DNA of 64,000 bases, from NCBI RefSeq assembly GCF_963678635.1, contig NC_087067.1:49840233-49904232 (forward strand). The letters are read 5' to 3'. Below are positions 10,632-21,235 of this stretch, piece after piece. Position 1 is the first letter of the stretch. Each line of letters begins with the position of its first letter. Both the position numbers and the translations under genes were made by a program. The DNA is from Symsagittifera roscoffensis (lineage: Eukaryota; Xenacoelomorpha; Acoela; Convolutidae). Below the pieces are notes generated by a model, which saw only the letters and a list, made by a program, of their open reading frames with translations, did not search any database and had not been told where the DNA came from.

Positions 10632-12356
10632 TCATCGTATCGCCATCATAACTCCCACTATCACTATTGTTATGGGCCGTGATGAGTCTGGTAAACCTAT
10701 GGAGAGCAGCTCTCCAGAGTCCCAGATCAACACCAGATTACTGCGCTCGGGATACCACCAGGTCTGCAGCAAGCAGTGGCAGGGAAACTCGTCATGTGTC
10801 AACATCATGCTCCTCCAATTACGTTTTCTCGAAGCTTCCAGTAATGTTTCCACTTCCATCATCACTCGGTGGACTTCATCATTCTCGTCTACTGTATTGT
10901 AATCTGTAACGGTTGATCCTCTCTGTTTCTGTCTTTCAAAGTCACTGAAGTTCCCATTCACGTATCCCATGAACTTCCTTCCCAGTATTGATTCCAACTC
11001 CTCCTTTGTTCTCTCTGGAACTGCTGAGAACATCTTACATAGCAACTCGTAAATTTTTTCGGACATTCTCGTTAGTCTCACACACTTTGGCACTGAGAAG
11101 GCTTGATCCACGATCGTTCTCGTACTCTTTACATCCACAGCTACGAAATGCACCGGGTATCTGCTCTTGCACATTGGAGCCAATGTCGATCTCGATCCCA
11201 TCAAATATCGTGCTTCTGATGGTCTACAATAAGTTTCACTGTGTCTGATGTTCATTTTCGCCTCGATCGCTTCCCTCCATTTTCCTATGTGCTTCTGCTC
11301 AGTTTGCAAAACTCCTGGGAACAATTTTACACTGATAGCTGTGACCATGTCATGTCTCTGTTCTAGATTCAATAGTGACTCTAAAGAACCAAACATGCTG
11401 TAGAATCCTAGTGCAGTCACTAGATTCACCTCGGTTCCTCCATGGCAATCTGCGATCAGTTCCGTTTCCGTCCTTGCTTTCATCACGACATTCCCAAACA
11501 AAATCGTCAATTGCTTGTGTTTTCTCTTTAGGGTTTTCACACAATCCAGACCTCCACAAACGTGACCTTCCAGTCCACAGACTTCCGCCAGACAGCTACC
11601 AGGTTTGACCCAGTCTTCTGGTCCCCAGCCAGGCAACTCTACTTTGTCTTCTCCGTTGCTCCTAGAGGCTGTTATCATCACATTATATATGATGTTAAGG
11701 TCACGCAGATTACAGTCTGCATTCAGCTCCCTCTGCACATCTTGTGTCGCCCGTAATATCGAGTCAGCATTGGGACTAGGACACCATGATGTTCTCATCA
11801 GTTCCCACACTACCATCAAGCTCGTTCTCAGTAGTTCATCTGAGAATCCCAACCCAAACTCCACTCTTTTGTCGGATTTTGGTACGGAAGGTGCAGTCAC
11901 CTCTTCTTCCGAGACCAGTCCCAATTTGGTCTGCGGATTAGCAGCGCTTTTCATCGTTGCAATTCTCGACTTCCAGAACCTCAGCAACACTGCTTGCTCG
12001 TAATCAAAGAAGTAATCGCGTATGTCTTCACTGAGAAACGGGTTGTACGCTATCCCTATGACTCCGGACACGTAATTGTATGACTTCTTTCTGATCGGTC
12101 CACAGTATTCATTGGATTTCGGCAGTGCTCCCATGGATTCCTTAGTGAGCCTCAACTCCTTGTTTGAGAATCTCCTGATTTCGTCTATTTTCCTCATGGG
12201 TTCTAGTTCTACAGGTTCTTTCATGTTCACCCTCATTGGTTTGCTTTGATGTATATCTAGCAGTGCTAGCAAGAGTAAGGCTTTCGCTCGATCATCACCT
12301 TCTCTCAGCATCTTGACACAAGTATTCAATGCGGGCACTGAAATTTGCGCTATCAT
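10632..12356 (-). CDS. Accessory frame 6 of giant element: 574-residue protein of unknown function
   Basis: A long open frame of mixed helical and globular character, with several Cys-containing segments (for example CLAEVCGLEGHVCGGLDC and CRPSEARY). It shows no transmembrane span and no motif I can name. It overlaps nothing on the same strand and is spaced 12 bp from accessory frame 7. The C-terminal part has a counterpart in copy 1. It could be structural or regulatory, but there is no sequence basis to choose. It is fossil-element content. Confidence 0.6.
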   Translation of the reverse strand: MIAQISVPALNTCVKMLREGDDRAKALLLLALLDIHQSKPMRVNMKEPVELEPMRKIDEIRRFSNKELRLTKESMGALPKSNEYCGPIRKKSYNYVSGVIGIAYNPFLSEDIRDYFFDYEQAVLLRFWKSRIATMKSAANPQTKLGLVSEEEVTAPSVPKSDKRVEFGLGFSDELLRTSLMVVWELMRTSWCPSPNADSILRATQDVQRELNADCNLRDLNIIYNVMITASRSNGEDKVELPGWGPEDWVKPGSCLAEVCGLEGHVCGGLDCVKTLKRKHKQLTILFGNVVMKARTETELIADCHGGTEVNLVTALGFYSMFGSLESLLNLEQRHDMVTAISVKLFPGVLQTEQKHIGKWREAIEAKMNIRHSETYCRPSEARYLMGSRSTLAPMCKSRYPVHFVAVDVKSTRTIVDQAFSVPKCVRLTRMSEKIYELLCKMFSAVPERTKEELESILGRKFMGYVNGNFSDFERQKQRGSTVTDYNTVDENDEVHRVMMEVETLLEASRKRNWRSMMLTHDEFPCHCLLQTWWYPERSNLVLIWDSGELLSIGLPDSSRPITIVIVGVMMAIR

Positions 12357-12525
12357 GAATCGGATGAATCAGATAACCCTCCATGGCACCCTTGTCTTTC
12401 AGAGCCATCACATACCCTCTAGCCGATTTTCGGTATTCTAACATCTCCATGTATCCACCGGCGGGTTCATCTGTTGACACAGTCCACAGTCTCCGACACT
12501 GTCAGTCGGTTATACTCCACTGGTA

Positions 12526-13827
12526 CTAGTTGTCCTGCGACACTTCCCTTTCCGTGGGAGATGGTTTAAAGTCTTTCATTGTGCTTTCTCCACATTGGCT
12601 AAATATTTCCATTTCTAAGGTCGCTCCAGTCAAAGTGCGGTCACTCCTTTTGGATTTGTAACATGTTGACTTTATCCCTGCCATGAGAATGGGTGGCACC
12701 ATCGCTACATCGGTTAACATTCTGTCCGTGCGAGGCAATTGACAATCACCTTGTACCAAATCCATGGCCTCTTCGACTCGTTTTCGTTTCGCTGAATTGA
12801 CAGCTTTCATTGATATCTCTGAATACAGCTTCGTCTTTCCTACTCTCCTCGGCATCACTTTGCTGCCTAACTTCATCTTCATCTCGTTGATCTTATCAAT
12901 CACCAATTTTGATCGCATCGTTCCCCTCCTGGTTCTTGACAGATACACCACCTCTCCTTTATCATCCTGCGGTGTCATCTTGATGGGAGAGTTCACCTCA
13001 CTTTCATCAGTGGCTGAGTCAATCAACAACACACCCAATCTCCCTTCACACTCATCAAGTTTGTCAAGGACTTCCCGCATCAATGGTCGGTTGAGACCTA
13101 TTTTCAAAATGGACTGGGTCCCATAGCTCTGAACCACTGTCCAGACTTCTTCCATGAACGCCACTCTGTCCAATCTACATACCGTCCTATTTTCATGGTC
13201 TCGATGATGTACTGCCCACTCTTCTTCGGGCAACGTTCCCAAGAAAGGTACTCTGGCAGAGCCCTCTATTCTTCTTCTCCTAGGTGATTCCATGAGGATT
13301 CTTTGTTCGTTATTTCTCGAATTGCCAGGAGAGCTGCTCTCCGGCAAATTCCGTTTCATTTCTGTAAAGGATGACTGAGGTTCCAGTGTCGAAGTGCCTT
13401 CATCTGCTGGCTCAGTCGCCTCCAACGTATCCGCGTTGTTCTCAAGATCACTGAGGAAATTGAAATCCAGGCTGGATAGTCCTCCTGTCGATGCCCTGTC
13501 GTCTTCCCCACCAGCTTGATTTGCATCTTGTTGCATGTGTTCTTCCGCTTGACGGCTTCCTCCCTGCCCATCATCTCCTTCTGACATATCCTTCTTCGAG
13601 CTTGAGGGTCCTTGCTTTTCATTGTCGGCCCTTTCCGGAAATTTCGGTATGATCAGTGTGCTAGCCGATCCATCTTCCTCTTCTCCATGGACCACTTTGA
13701 TTTCCTCACAGCCGAAGGGTGCTAGGAAGGTTCTCGCCTGCAACGTTCCTCCTACTTTCATTTCCGGTTTCACACTAGTCAGGATCAAGGAGGCCTCAGA
13801 CAGTTCGGTCCTGCCTCTCATCTTCAT
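12526..13827 (-). CDS. Accessory frame 5 of giant element: 433-residue acidic, Ser-rich protein
   Basis: The N-terminal 150 residues are acidic and low-complexity with many Ser, Gly, Gln and Asp (for example SSSKKDMSEGDDGQGG), which suggests disorder. The C-terminal half is more ordered and basic, with a TRRGTMRSKLVIDKINEMK helix. Domain identity is not recognised. It lies between accessory frames 4 and 6 with short gaps, consistent with one polycistronic or multiply spliced transcript. It is fossil-element content. Confidence 0.55.
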   Translation of the reverse strand: MKMRGRTELSEASLILTSVKPEMKVGGTLQARTFLAPFGCEEIKVVHGEEEDGSASTLIIPKFPERADNEKQGPSSSKKDMSEGDDGQGGSRQAEEHMQQDANQAGGEDDRASTGGLSSLDFNFLSDLENNADTLEATEPADEGTSTLEPQSSFTEMKRNLPESSSPGNSRNNEQRILMESPRRRRIEGSARVPFLGTLPEEEWAVHHRDHENRTVCRLDRVAFMEEVWTVVQSYGTQSILKIGLNRPLMREVLDKLDECEGRLGVLLIDSATDESEVNSPIKMTPQDDKGEVVYLSRTRRGTMRSKLVIDKINEMKMKLGSKVMPRRVGKTKLYSEISMKAVNSAKRKRVEEAMDLVQGDCQLPRTDRMLTDVAMVPPILMAGIKSTCYKSKRSDRTLTGATLEMEIFSQCGESTMKDFKPSPTEREVSQDN

Positions 13828-13839
13828 AGGCGCTAAGCC

Positions 13840-14229
13840 TTATCCCGCCCATTCCGTATCAAATCTTCCAGGCTTGGGAGTCTTGGCGTTGCTTATTCGC
13901 CTTCTCGTCGCTTGATCCGTGTAGGCAAATCGTGTGTACTGTAACACGGCGGCATTTCTTCCCACAAAGTATGTATCCATCGTTGCTACGAAATTCCCTA
14001 TTCTCCTTTCATTGGTTTCGAATGCTCTCAACCTAGGAGTTTGTACCACGGAGACTGCTCCGAGCAACATCCTCCTTGTCAGAGGGAATTCAGGGATTGC
14101 CTCCGGCAGCTTCTCGTAATCACCCCAATCTTTCGTCTCTTCTCTCACCTTGTGATATGCTGCAGTGGTCTCAGATTCCAAAGCTTCGGAAACACCTCGA
14201 TGTGCCCTCTCTCTGTTTCTCCCATGCAA
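13840..14229 (-). CDS. Accessory frame 4 of giant element: 129-residue protein
   Basis: A short unrecognised frame, mostly helical and charged, that begins MHGRNRERAHRGVSEALE. It lies 12 bp upstream of accessory frame 5, and it may be the front part of that product rather than a separate gene. It has no counterpart in the reduced copy 1, so support comes only from its length and colinearity. Confidence 0.4.
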   Translation of the reverse strand: MHGRNRERAHRGVSEALESETTAAYHKVREETKDWGDYEKLPEAIPEFPLTRRMLLGAVSVVQTPRLRAFETNERRIGNFVATMDTYFVGRNAAVLQYTRFAYTDQATRRRISNAKTPKPGRFDTEWAG

Positions 14230-14297
14230 TCACGGAAGTGATCGTCAAAATTGATGATTGTCATTTCTGGCTCTGATATCTTCGCAAACAGCAGATC

Positions 14298-16673
14298 TTA
14301 GCTCATGAGCTCCCGCAACACGTGTTTCTCACACCAGTTCAGCGCACTACCATTCACTGCTGATATGAGGTTCAGGTGCAGCACCGACCTCCTATACGCC
14401 TCCACCTTAACATCAGGGAACGCAAATGTGACTGCTGGTCCATAGATCACTGTCACAAACTCCGTGGCTCCTCTGATCAACGCTAAGGGATTGGTCCTCA
14501 TAGCCAAGCTCAGATCGGTTAGTAGGGGCATGCTCCCAAAATGTCGTCTCACATCTTCTTCTCTTTCCATAGTCTCATCTTCTCCCGTTCCAAAGCGATT
14601 TTGTTGTAAGAGATATTGGATAAGAGTGTGTCTCAGGTCTCTTATCTTATTCCACGAGTCCGTGGCTTTCTTCATGTCCATTTTTCTCACCTTCTCTCTC
14701 ATCTGCTCTGGACAACGTGTCAGTTTCATTAATCCTCCCAAGTTTCCGTGGGTAATCGCAATCAACGTTAGAAGCCCATCTAACCGCAGGTTCTGAACTC
14801 CTTCGGTGAGCAGTACCGCCGGTCCTTTCACGAAACTCTCTGCTCCAAACGTCACAAACAAGGCTAGTAGCTCCACAATCGATACTTCCACTACTGCTTG
14901 GAGGAATTCCTTTATCAAGTAATGAAAGACTTTCGGGTAAACTTTCGTCAAGAAGGACGCGGTCCATCCGGCTCCCAACCCTTCCAGCATGCTATCTGTT
15001 TGTTCAAAGCCTTCTCCACCCTTCACTTCCTGGGTCCAGAAGGTTTCCAAGGTAATCTGGCACATTCTATTCATAAGCTCAGCCGTCTTTTCTTCAGCAT
15101 TTTCCGCTAGGTTCACCTCCTTCAACAAGTAGGCATGGATCTTCTTATTCATAATGGGGCCCTGCTCAAAAGCATCTGCACCCAATGCCGCTACTCGAGG
15201 ACTCAGATGTAACCACTGGTTGGCCTCCGGTTTGGTCCTCAAAACCATCGCCTCCAAATGAGCTCTAGTCTCCTTGGAATTTTTCCTTCTCGCTTTTTCA
15301 CCTGTCACTTTCATTGCTCGGAACCATAAGTCGTTCGACATTGCTACGATCACTCGATGGTCGTCGTCTATTCCCGGTTTAAGTTTGAGCTGTCGACTGA
15401 AATTGGACACTTCCAACCCCAGCACCTCATCCAACACTAACATGTGCAGCGCATGGTCCTTGAATCCTCTCATCGCGTTCGAGATATCTGACCACACCGC
15501 AGGTAGTTCAGCCCTGAGTGGTCCCTGGTTCCCCATCTCTGTCATGCGATTTGGGGCCGATATGATCACATCATATTTCCCTTCCGAAAGCAAGGTCACG
15601 ATCGCATACACGAATTTCAATCCATCCGGAAGACATGCATACCCCGGAGACAGCGCGAACACTACTCCTGGTGTCACCTTGGTGAACGACCCCTCCTTCG
15701 TCGCGTCCACCACTTCACCCATTGACTCCAGGATATCCTTTATTGCTGGCCACACCGCATTTTCTGCCATTGTAGGATCTCTGAGTCTGCTCAGAAAACC
15801 TCTACTGTGCAAATGGTCATTGATGCCAGCAAACACGATCGTGACTGGGTTCATGTCCGTCTGTCTTTGTACCTCTATTGCCAGAGATAGGGCTTGCAGT
15901 AAGTCCAGATCGACCGCTGCCAACATTATGACATCCGGCCAAAACAGAGACTTGGAAGTGTACACGAACTCTGAATTCGCTACTATCATAACCTTGGCCT
16001 TCCTCATTTCTGCTTTGTCGTACGCGGCAAAGATGGTCTCATCTTTCTTTATCGCTTTCAACCCGCCGTACCTTTGGACGTCACCATCTTGACTCACTTG
16101 TTTCGGGTATGTTCTATCTTTCACATGACTCGGTGGTGTCGCCACCTGCCTGAACATCTTCACATGTTGTCCAATGGGTGCCCTCGTTGTCAGAAATCTT
16201 CCCGGTCTCTCTTCTCGATTCCCATCATCATGATTCAACCTCACGTCCTGCGATGGTCTTGCGTTCACTGGTCCCATTGTGTTATTAGAGGGCAGTCCCT
16301 CTAGTTCAGCAAATCTCAAGGCCGTCGTGGAGCTGAAAGTTATGCCAGCGGCTATCAACCAGTCTACGCATGTTATCGAGTACAGTCTACTGACGGATAG
16401 ACTCGCTCCATTCAGCATCCTCCTGGCATCCTCGATGAAACCCACCCTCTGGAGATCCAGCTTCATTAGTTCGTCCTTGTACACATGCCAGGGAGACGGT
16501 ATGGGCCTTGACCACATCAACGAGCCTCTATCCGGGCTTCTCTCCTCTCGACTGGTACTCGTCGTCTCCGATCTCGTGTCTGATCTAGACGTGCTAGTTG
16601 TCTCTTCCATCGGGTTGACATGCCCTAGTCTTCTCCTAGGATGAATGGTCCTCCTCACCGGCGCTTCTCCCAA
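14298..16673 (-). CDS. Accessory frame 3 of giant element: 791-residue protein with an SGNH-like segment
   Basis: The N-terminal 200 residues are basic and Ser/Thr/Arg-rich (SRSDTRSETTSTSREERS), probably disordered. About residues 220-450 look like an alpha/beta hydrolase of SGNH type. There are repeated hydrophobic strands (KVMIVANSEF, PDVIMLAAVDLDLLQAL, VTIVFAGINDHLHSRG) with a G-x-N-D block in the place of SGNH block III, and a later SPGYACLPDGLKFVYAIVTLL. The C-terminal half is helical with no recognised domain. It directly abuts the next SGNH-like frame (16,674-17,459), so the element may carry a diverged pair. Catalytic activity cannot be judged. It is fossil-element content. Confidence 0.6.
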   Translation of the reverse strand: MGEAPVRRTIHPRRRLGHVNPMEETTSTSRSDTRSETTSTSREERSPDRGSLMWSRPIPSPWHVYKDELMKLDLQRVGFIEDARRMLNGASLSVSRLYSITCVDWLIAAGITFSSTTALRFAELEGLPSNNTMGPVNARPSQDVRLNHDDGNREERPGRFLTTRAPIGQHVKMFRQVATPPSHVKDRTYPKQVSQDGDVQRYGGLKAIKKDETIFAAYDKAEMRKAKVMIVANSEFVYTSKSLFWPDVIMLAAVDLDLLQALSLAIEVQRQTDMNPVTIVFAGINDHLHSRGFLSRLRDPTMAENAVWPAIKDILESMGEVVDATKEGSFTKVTPGVVFALSPGYACLPDGLKFVYAIVTLLSEGKYDVIISAPNRMTEMGNQGPLRAELPAVWSDISNAMRGFKDHALHMLVLDEVLGLEVSNFSRQLKLKPGIDDDHRVIVAMSNDLWFRAMKVTGEKARRKNSKETRAHLEAMVLRTKPEANQWLHLSPRVAALGADAFEQGPIMNKKIHAYLLKEVNLAENAEEKTAELMNRMCQITLETFWTQEVKGGEGFEQTDSMLEGLGAGWTASFLTKVYPKVFHYLIKEFLQAVVEVSIVELLALFVTFGAESFVKGPAVLLTEGVQNLRLDGLLTLIAITHGNLGGLMKLTRCPEQMREKVRKMDMKKATDSWNKIRDLRHTLIQYLLQQNRFGTGEDETMEREEDVRRHFGSMPLLTDLSLAMRTNPLALIRGATEFVTVIYGPAVTFAFPDVKVEAYRRSVLHLNLISAVNGSALNWCEKHVLRELMS

Positions 16674-17459
16674 TCAATCTTGAACGTCTGTTCTTTGACC
16701 TGGTTCGCTGGAGCTCTGCTGTCTGTAGTTTGTGACGGCCGGGACCGTCTCCAAGCGTGTTTCCAGGCTAGGAGGCAAAAATGTGGTAATCAACGTTTCG
16801 TTTGATGCTCCTTCCTCCTTTAGCACTACTGTGTCAAAGAGTTCTACTTCCAACTCATCCAACCGCTCCTGGAAGACTCGGTTCAACCAAGCCTGTCCTT
16901 CTATACTATCGAATTGGATGCCCTCCGTGGTCAGCCTGGCCTGATCCATAGCCCTATACTCATGTTCGATGTCCATGAGGATCATCCTTCCGGCATTCCG
17001 ACTTGCGAGATTCCTCAAGATATTATTCCACCTGACCACTCCTTCGTTGTGCCTTCTCCCTGTTGCCGTCAAGCTCCTTGTATTCATTGGCACAGTGCAA
17101 ACGGTCAGTACCGCGCAGTTGAATTTCTGCCAGAGGGTAGTAAGCAAGCACACCATCATTGATTCCCATAGTGCTTCCTCCTCATCCAAACCTCTCGAGA
17201 TGTTATTCGTTCCAACCAGGATGATCACATTGGGGATCCTCCCTGGATTCATTAATTCCACCATCCGATATAACTGGGCTATCGTCGCGCCTCCGAAGGC
17301 CATCACCGTGGTGACCCAAGAGGTCCTCAAATTCGAGAGTACTCTGACTAAGCTGTCTCCCAGTATCAGATGTGATGTCCCCAGTGGCGGTTGCTCCAGG
17401 TTTACTGCCGAGTTCCACGGCCGCTTTTTGCTGCAGTCCTCGAACAATCTCTTCCACAT
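16674..17459 (-). CDS. Accessory frame 2 of giant element: SGNH/GDSL-type hydrolase-like protein
   Basis: A 261-residue frame whose N-terminal region gives the clearest domain match of the block. LILGDSLVRVL corresponds to SGNH block I, TVMAFGGATIAQLYRM to block II, and NVIILVGTNNIS to block III (Gly and Asn). The helix-strand rhythm continues to about residue 200. SGNH/GDSL folds are esterases or acyl-hydrolases and have been reported as cargo in some retroelement proteins. The same segment is present in copy 1 (about 6,470-6,790). Its substrate and whether it was ever active are unknown. It is treated as part of a fossil. Confidence 0.7.
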   Translation of the reverse strand: MWKRLFEDCSKKRPWNSAVNLEQPPLGTSHLILGDSLVRVLSNLRTSWVTTVMAFGGATIAQLYRMVELMNPGRIPNVIILVGTNNISRGLDEEEALWESMMVCLLTTLWQKFNCAVLTVCTVPMNTRSLTATGRRHNEGVVRWNNILRNLASRNAGRMILMDIEHEYRAMDQARLTTEGIQFDSIEGQAWLNRVFQERLDELEVELFDTVVLKEEGASNETLITTFLPPSLETRLETVPAVTNYRQQSSSEPGQRTDVQD

Positions 17460-17471
17460 GTCCCTATCTTC

Positions 17472-18015
17472 CTATGTACTGAGCATGGTGTTAGTCATCT
17501 CATCCAGCTCCCTTTTCGTCCTTTCCAGTTCGTCCTTTATCCCATCCTGATCTAGCATGGTTTGGTTCGTCTGAACCTTTTGTTCTACTTTCGCCCTCTT
17601 TGGTGGCACAGCTGCTCTCAGTGGTGAACTAGACGAGGCAGCCTCGCTGTTCATCTCCTGATGCATTCTCGTCAGCCCAGGTTTGGGCTTGGAGGGCGTA
17701 TGCATTTCACCTGGTTGGTAAGTCCTAGAACTTTCCAATCCAGGCTCATTCGCCAAGTCACTTCCTGAGAGAGCCCCGTTTCTCCACCTCATCACTCTCA
17801 GGTTCTCCGTATGCTGCCATCAATGGGACTTCCGTGGGGCGGTCCCCACGGTTGTCATGCCCCAAGATGTTTATCAGGGCGGTCAGCAACATGAATACCT
17901 CTGGGTCCTCCAGAGCGAAGTCTCGATCCATTAGCCGACGATAGATCGCATCTATCATCGGTCCTACATATGCCTCTGTCAGGTCCATTAATTCATCCAA
18001 GTTGAAATTATCCAT
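17472..18015 (-). mobile_element. Accessory frame 1 of giant element: helical and coiled-coil protein
   Basis: Begins MDNFNLDELMDLTEAYVGPM and matches 5,320-5,955 on the plus strand, where the same start is used. The N-terminal 80 residues are helical and the middle is Pro/Ser-rich with basic residues (PPKRAKVEQK). The end is a clear heptad-rich coiled coil (LERTKRELDEMTNTMLS). It is the first accessory frame after the pol gap, just upstream of the SGNH-like frame, and could be its N-terminal extension. No family is recognised. It is fossil-element content. Confidence 0.6.
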
Positions 18016-18385
18016 ACTGTTCTTCAGGTTCGATTTGATTTGATTCCAAAGTTTGACTCAAGTGAGCAATTAAACGATCACTCAGGATCTAGAAAAGAGG
18101 TCACGAATATCACACTTGTCAGTTTTACATTAACTTCTCGTTAAAATTTATTTAAAAACAGTCAGATAAAAAGATTTTTATCCTTAAATTTATTAAAATC
18201 AATCGGTCTCTAAAATTTTGGAATTCGACTTAAGATTGGACAGTCCAAACTTTGGATCTATTCCTAAGATAAGATCGTCATTCAGTTGTTCATGGTCACT
18301 AACCCCTTCTTATCCAAGATCTTAATAACAAAACACATAACATCACACAACATAGTCTTTTAGCCTAACACCCTCCGCGCGTCAC
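18016..18385 (-). other. Non-coding gap between pol and accessory block, copy 2
   Basis: A 370-bp AT-rich stretch without a supported frame. It matches 4,934-5,319 in reverse complement. No promoter, terminator or splice motif can be named with confidence, although both copies preserve it. Confidence 0.55.
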
Positions 18386-21166
18386 TCAGCCTATGCTTAA
18401 GTAATATTTCTTATGTAAATATACTTGTATATTAGTATCAGAGAATTTTACGTGTACAAGCGCGTACAATTCCCGAGGATGCAGTCGTTCTCTGTTCGGA
18501 TCATACACTGGAAGCGAGAGCTCCTTCACGTCCATTTCCACGATGAAGTCTCTCAACCTCGTCAAGGACAAGACTAGGTTCTCTGGGTCCACGTGCCGCT
18601 TCTCCGTCGTCCTCGTCACAAAAGCATAGATATTTTCCCGGTAGCTGTGACGCCGCCGGAGGTAAGGCTGCTATGTCCCCTAATGCTGGTCTTTGCTTCC
18701 AAAGAAATTCTATGTTTTTATATTCTCTCTTAAAATCTGCCGCTAACGCTGTCCTAAAACTCATGTCTGCTGTGATTGCTATCGCACATGTTCTATTTGT
18801 GAGTGTTAAATCACTGTCTGTTAGTATTATGCTACTTGAATATTCATTTGGTAGGTTAAAATATGACTCAACTACCCTCCCTATGTCAGGTTTCTCAGGT
18901 TCTTCGCATGTTTCTGATTCTAAGTCTCCTGTCTCTCTTGCTATTCTCATTTTTTTTATTATCAAGTTTTCAGTGTGGGTAAGTCCTACCCCCACTCCCC
19001 GGACAAAAATATCCATCGACGTCCCCGTCGATCGCATACCGGGTATCAAATCGATATTGGAAGCCGAAATGAGTAGTCGCCCCTCCTGGGCAGCCCAGAA
19101 AGGATCTTCTCGTTCGGTTTTTATGTATTTTATGCTTTCACGATCTAATAATATGACTCAACTACCCTCCCTATGTCAGGTTTCTTAGGTGCTTCGCCTG
19201 TTTCTGCTTCTAAGTCTCCTGTCTCTCTTGCTATTCTTATTTTTTTTATAATCAAGTTTTCAGTGTGGGTAAGTCCTACCCCCACTCCCCGGACAAAAAT
19301 ATCCATCGACAGCCCCGTCGATCGCATACCGGGTATCAAATCGATATTGGAAGCCGGAATGAGTAGTCACCCTTCCTGAGCAGCCCAGGAAGGATCATTT
19401 CTTTCGGTTTTCATGTATTTTATGCGTTCACGATCTACATCTTGAATCGTGACATTGGTCTCCTTTGGGTCCGACGTCATTTCGTTCAGCCGTTCTAAGA
19501 CACGCAGATTCGTCAAGTCTTGTTCATATGACTGCTGTTGCTCGTCGTCGAATTCTACCTCGGGCTTGGACCGGTCGTCGACCCACTCATCGTCGTGATC
19601 ATCGACTATGTCAATGTCTTGTGACACAGTTATTTCTTCTAGACCCACTACTTCTTCCACTATCTTTTTCAGATCTATCCTATCCACTATGAAGTCGTCA
19701 CCGTAAGGGTTATATTTCTTTCTTGGTCTTGTCCCGGCGTTCTGTCGAGTCTGTACCGTAAGCGGAAGATCTGGTTCCAAATTCTTGGGAACCTCCATCT
19801 GTTCGGGATCCTGCCAATCCTCCTCTGCGTAGGATAAGGTTTCATCGTCCGCTTCGATCACCTCGTTTGGATCCAGGTCCAGCGGTGTATTCGTTCCTTC
19901 CTCCACGACTTCGTTTCCATCGTTCTTCTCCCCCGTGCACTTCTCGTTGACCTCACAAGCAGGATCCATCATTAGACAATCCCCTTCTTCCATGTCTGCG
20001 AGTATACACCAGTCTTCTGTCGATGGATTGTGTGGCTTAATGTTCTCGTAGGGGGCGGCTCGGCCAGTACTCAGTCTATAAAAGCGTCCCTCCTGGTGCA
20101 CTTCCGTAATCATGAAGGGTCCCCTCCACTTTTTTGGGAGCTTTTTCGTTCCTTTCGGTGGTATAACGTTCTGGAATACCCATACGTAGTCTCCCACCGA
20201 GTAAGCTTTTGCACCAGCTGCTTTCTTGTCGAATTTTTTCCTCTGCCTTGCCTGTGCTTGCTGAGTATTTCGTCTACACAAATCGTTCAACTCCTGTTGA
20301 CGTCTGATCACATTCCTCACGTAGACCTGTGGAGACGTTTTCTTTCCCTCATACTCTGGGTAGAAAAAGGTTAAGGGTAAAGACATCTCGTGTCCAGTTA
20401 GCATCATGTGTGGAATAACTCCAGTGGTGGAGTGTTGCGTGCTATTATAGAATCCCATCACCTGTGGAAGGTATCTGTCCCAATCGGTCATATACATGGA
20501 ACAATATACTCTCAGCATCGACACTAACGTTCTATTCTGTCTTTCCACTAAGCCATTCGTCTGGGGGTGGTATGTCGTGGAGTGAGCCTGAGCAACCTGT
20601 GAGCGTCTCATAAGCTCTTTCGTAAGCTCTCCTACGAAAGCTGTTCCATTATCCGATTGAAACGTCATCGGACAACAATGTCTCGCTATCCACGTATTGA
20701 TCAGGTGGTCGCATGTCTCTTCCGCCGAGGCAGTTATGCAGGGCACGGCCTCTGCATACTTCGTGAAATGATCTATCATGACCAATACCTGATTATAACC
20801 ACTGTCTGTCATGCATATCTTTTGGTGATCTATCTGCACCACCTCGTTGAATTCAAACGACTCGATCGATTGTAAAGGAAATCGCAATCTCCTTGAATCC
20901 TTGACCTGCTGGCATGACAGACATGCTGTTACCAACTTCTCGCACGCCTTTTTCATTCCAGGCCACTCAAAGCGCTTCAGGATCCTCTGATATACTTTGT
21001 CGATCCCCTGATGGCCCATCTGATCATGCGACCTAAAAAATAGTTCTGTCTGATAGAGTTGCGGCAATACTATTGCTTTATAATTGTATAGGACTTTGTC
21101 TTCTTCTCTTCTCTTGCAAGCCACAATCCCGTCCTTGTTCAAATATAACCTCACCTCCTTCTGCAT
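18386..21166 (-). mobile_element. Integrase and acidic tail, unit B of copy 2
   Basis: A long frame at 21,166-19,367 carries the HHCC module (HDQMGHQGIDKVY), the DDE core and the GPY/F-like module. An acidic tail continues downstream through 18,501. A 290-bp tandem duplication (18,861-19,150 and 19,151-19,440) lies in the tail, so part of the tail is present twice. A separate small frame (18,619-18,386) that ends the pol region is matched by 4,697-4,933 in copy 1. It is fossil and broken in places. Confidence 0.85.
18861..19440 (-). repeat. 290-bp tandem duplication in the pol tail
   Basis: The segment starting ATATGACTCAACTACCCTCC at 18,861 begins again at 19,151. The two units run in parallel for 290 bp and differ at a scatter of positions. 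Each contains one CTCCCCGGACAA motif (18,995 and 19,285). Neither copy 1 nor unit A shows the duplication in the parts available, so it seems specific to this copy. Confidence 0.85.
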
Positions 21167-21235
21167 GAAGTACTGTCTCAGGATACGGTAACTGTCTTCC
21201 TCGAGGTCTCCTTTATCCTGTGAACCATTCTCGAT

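Noticed and set aside
15274-16092. 272-codon plus-strand frame opposite accessory frame 3
   Set aside because: Shadow of the 791-residue minus-strand frame; no family features of its own.
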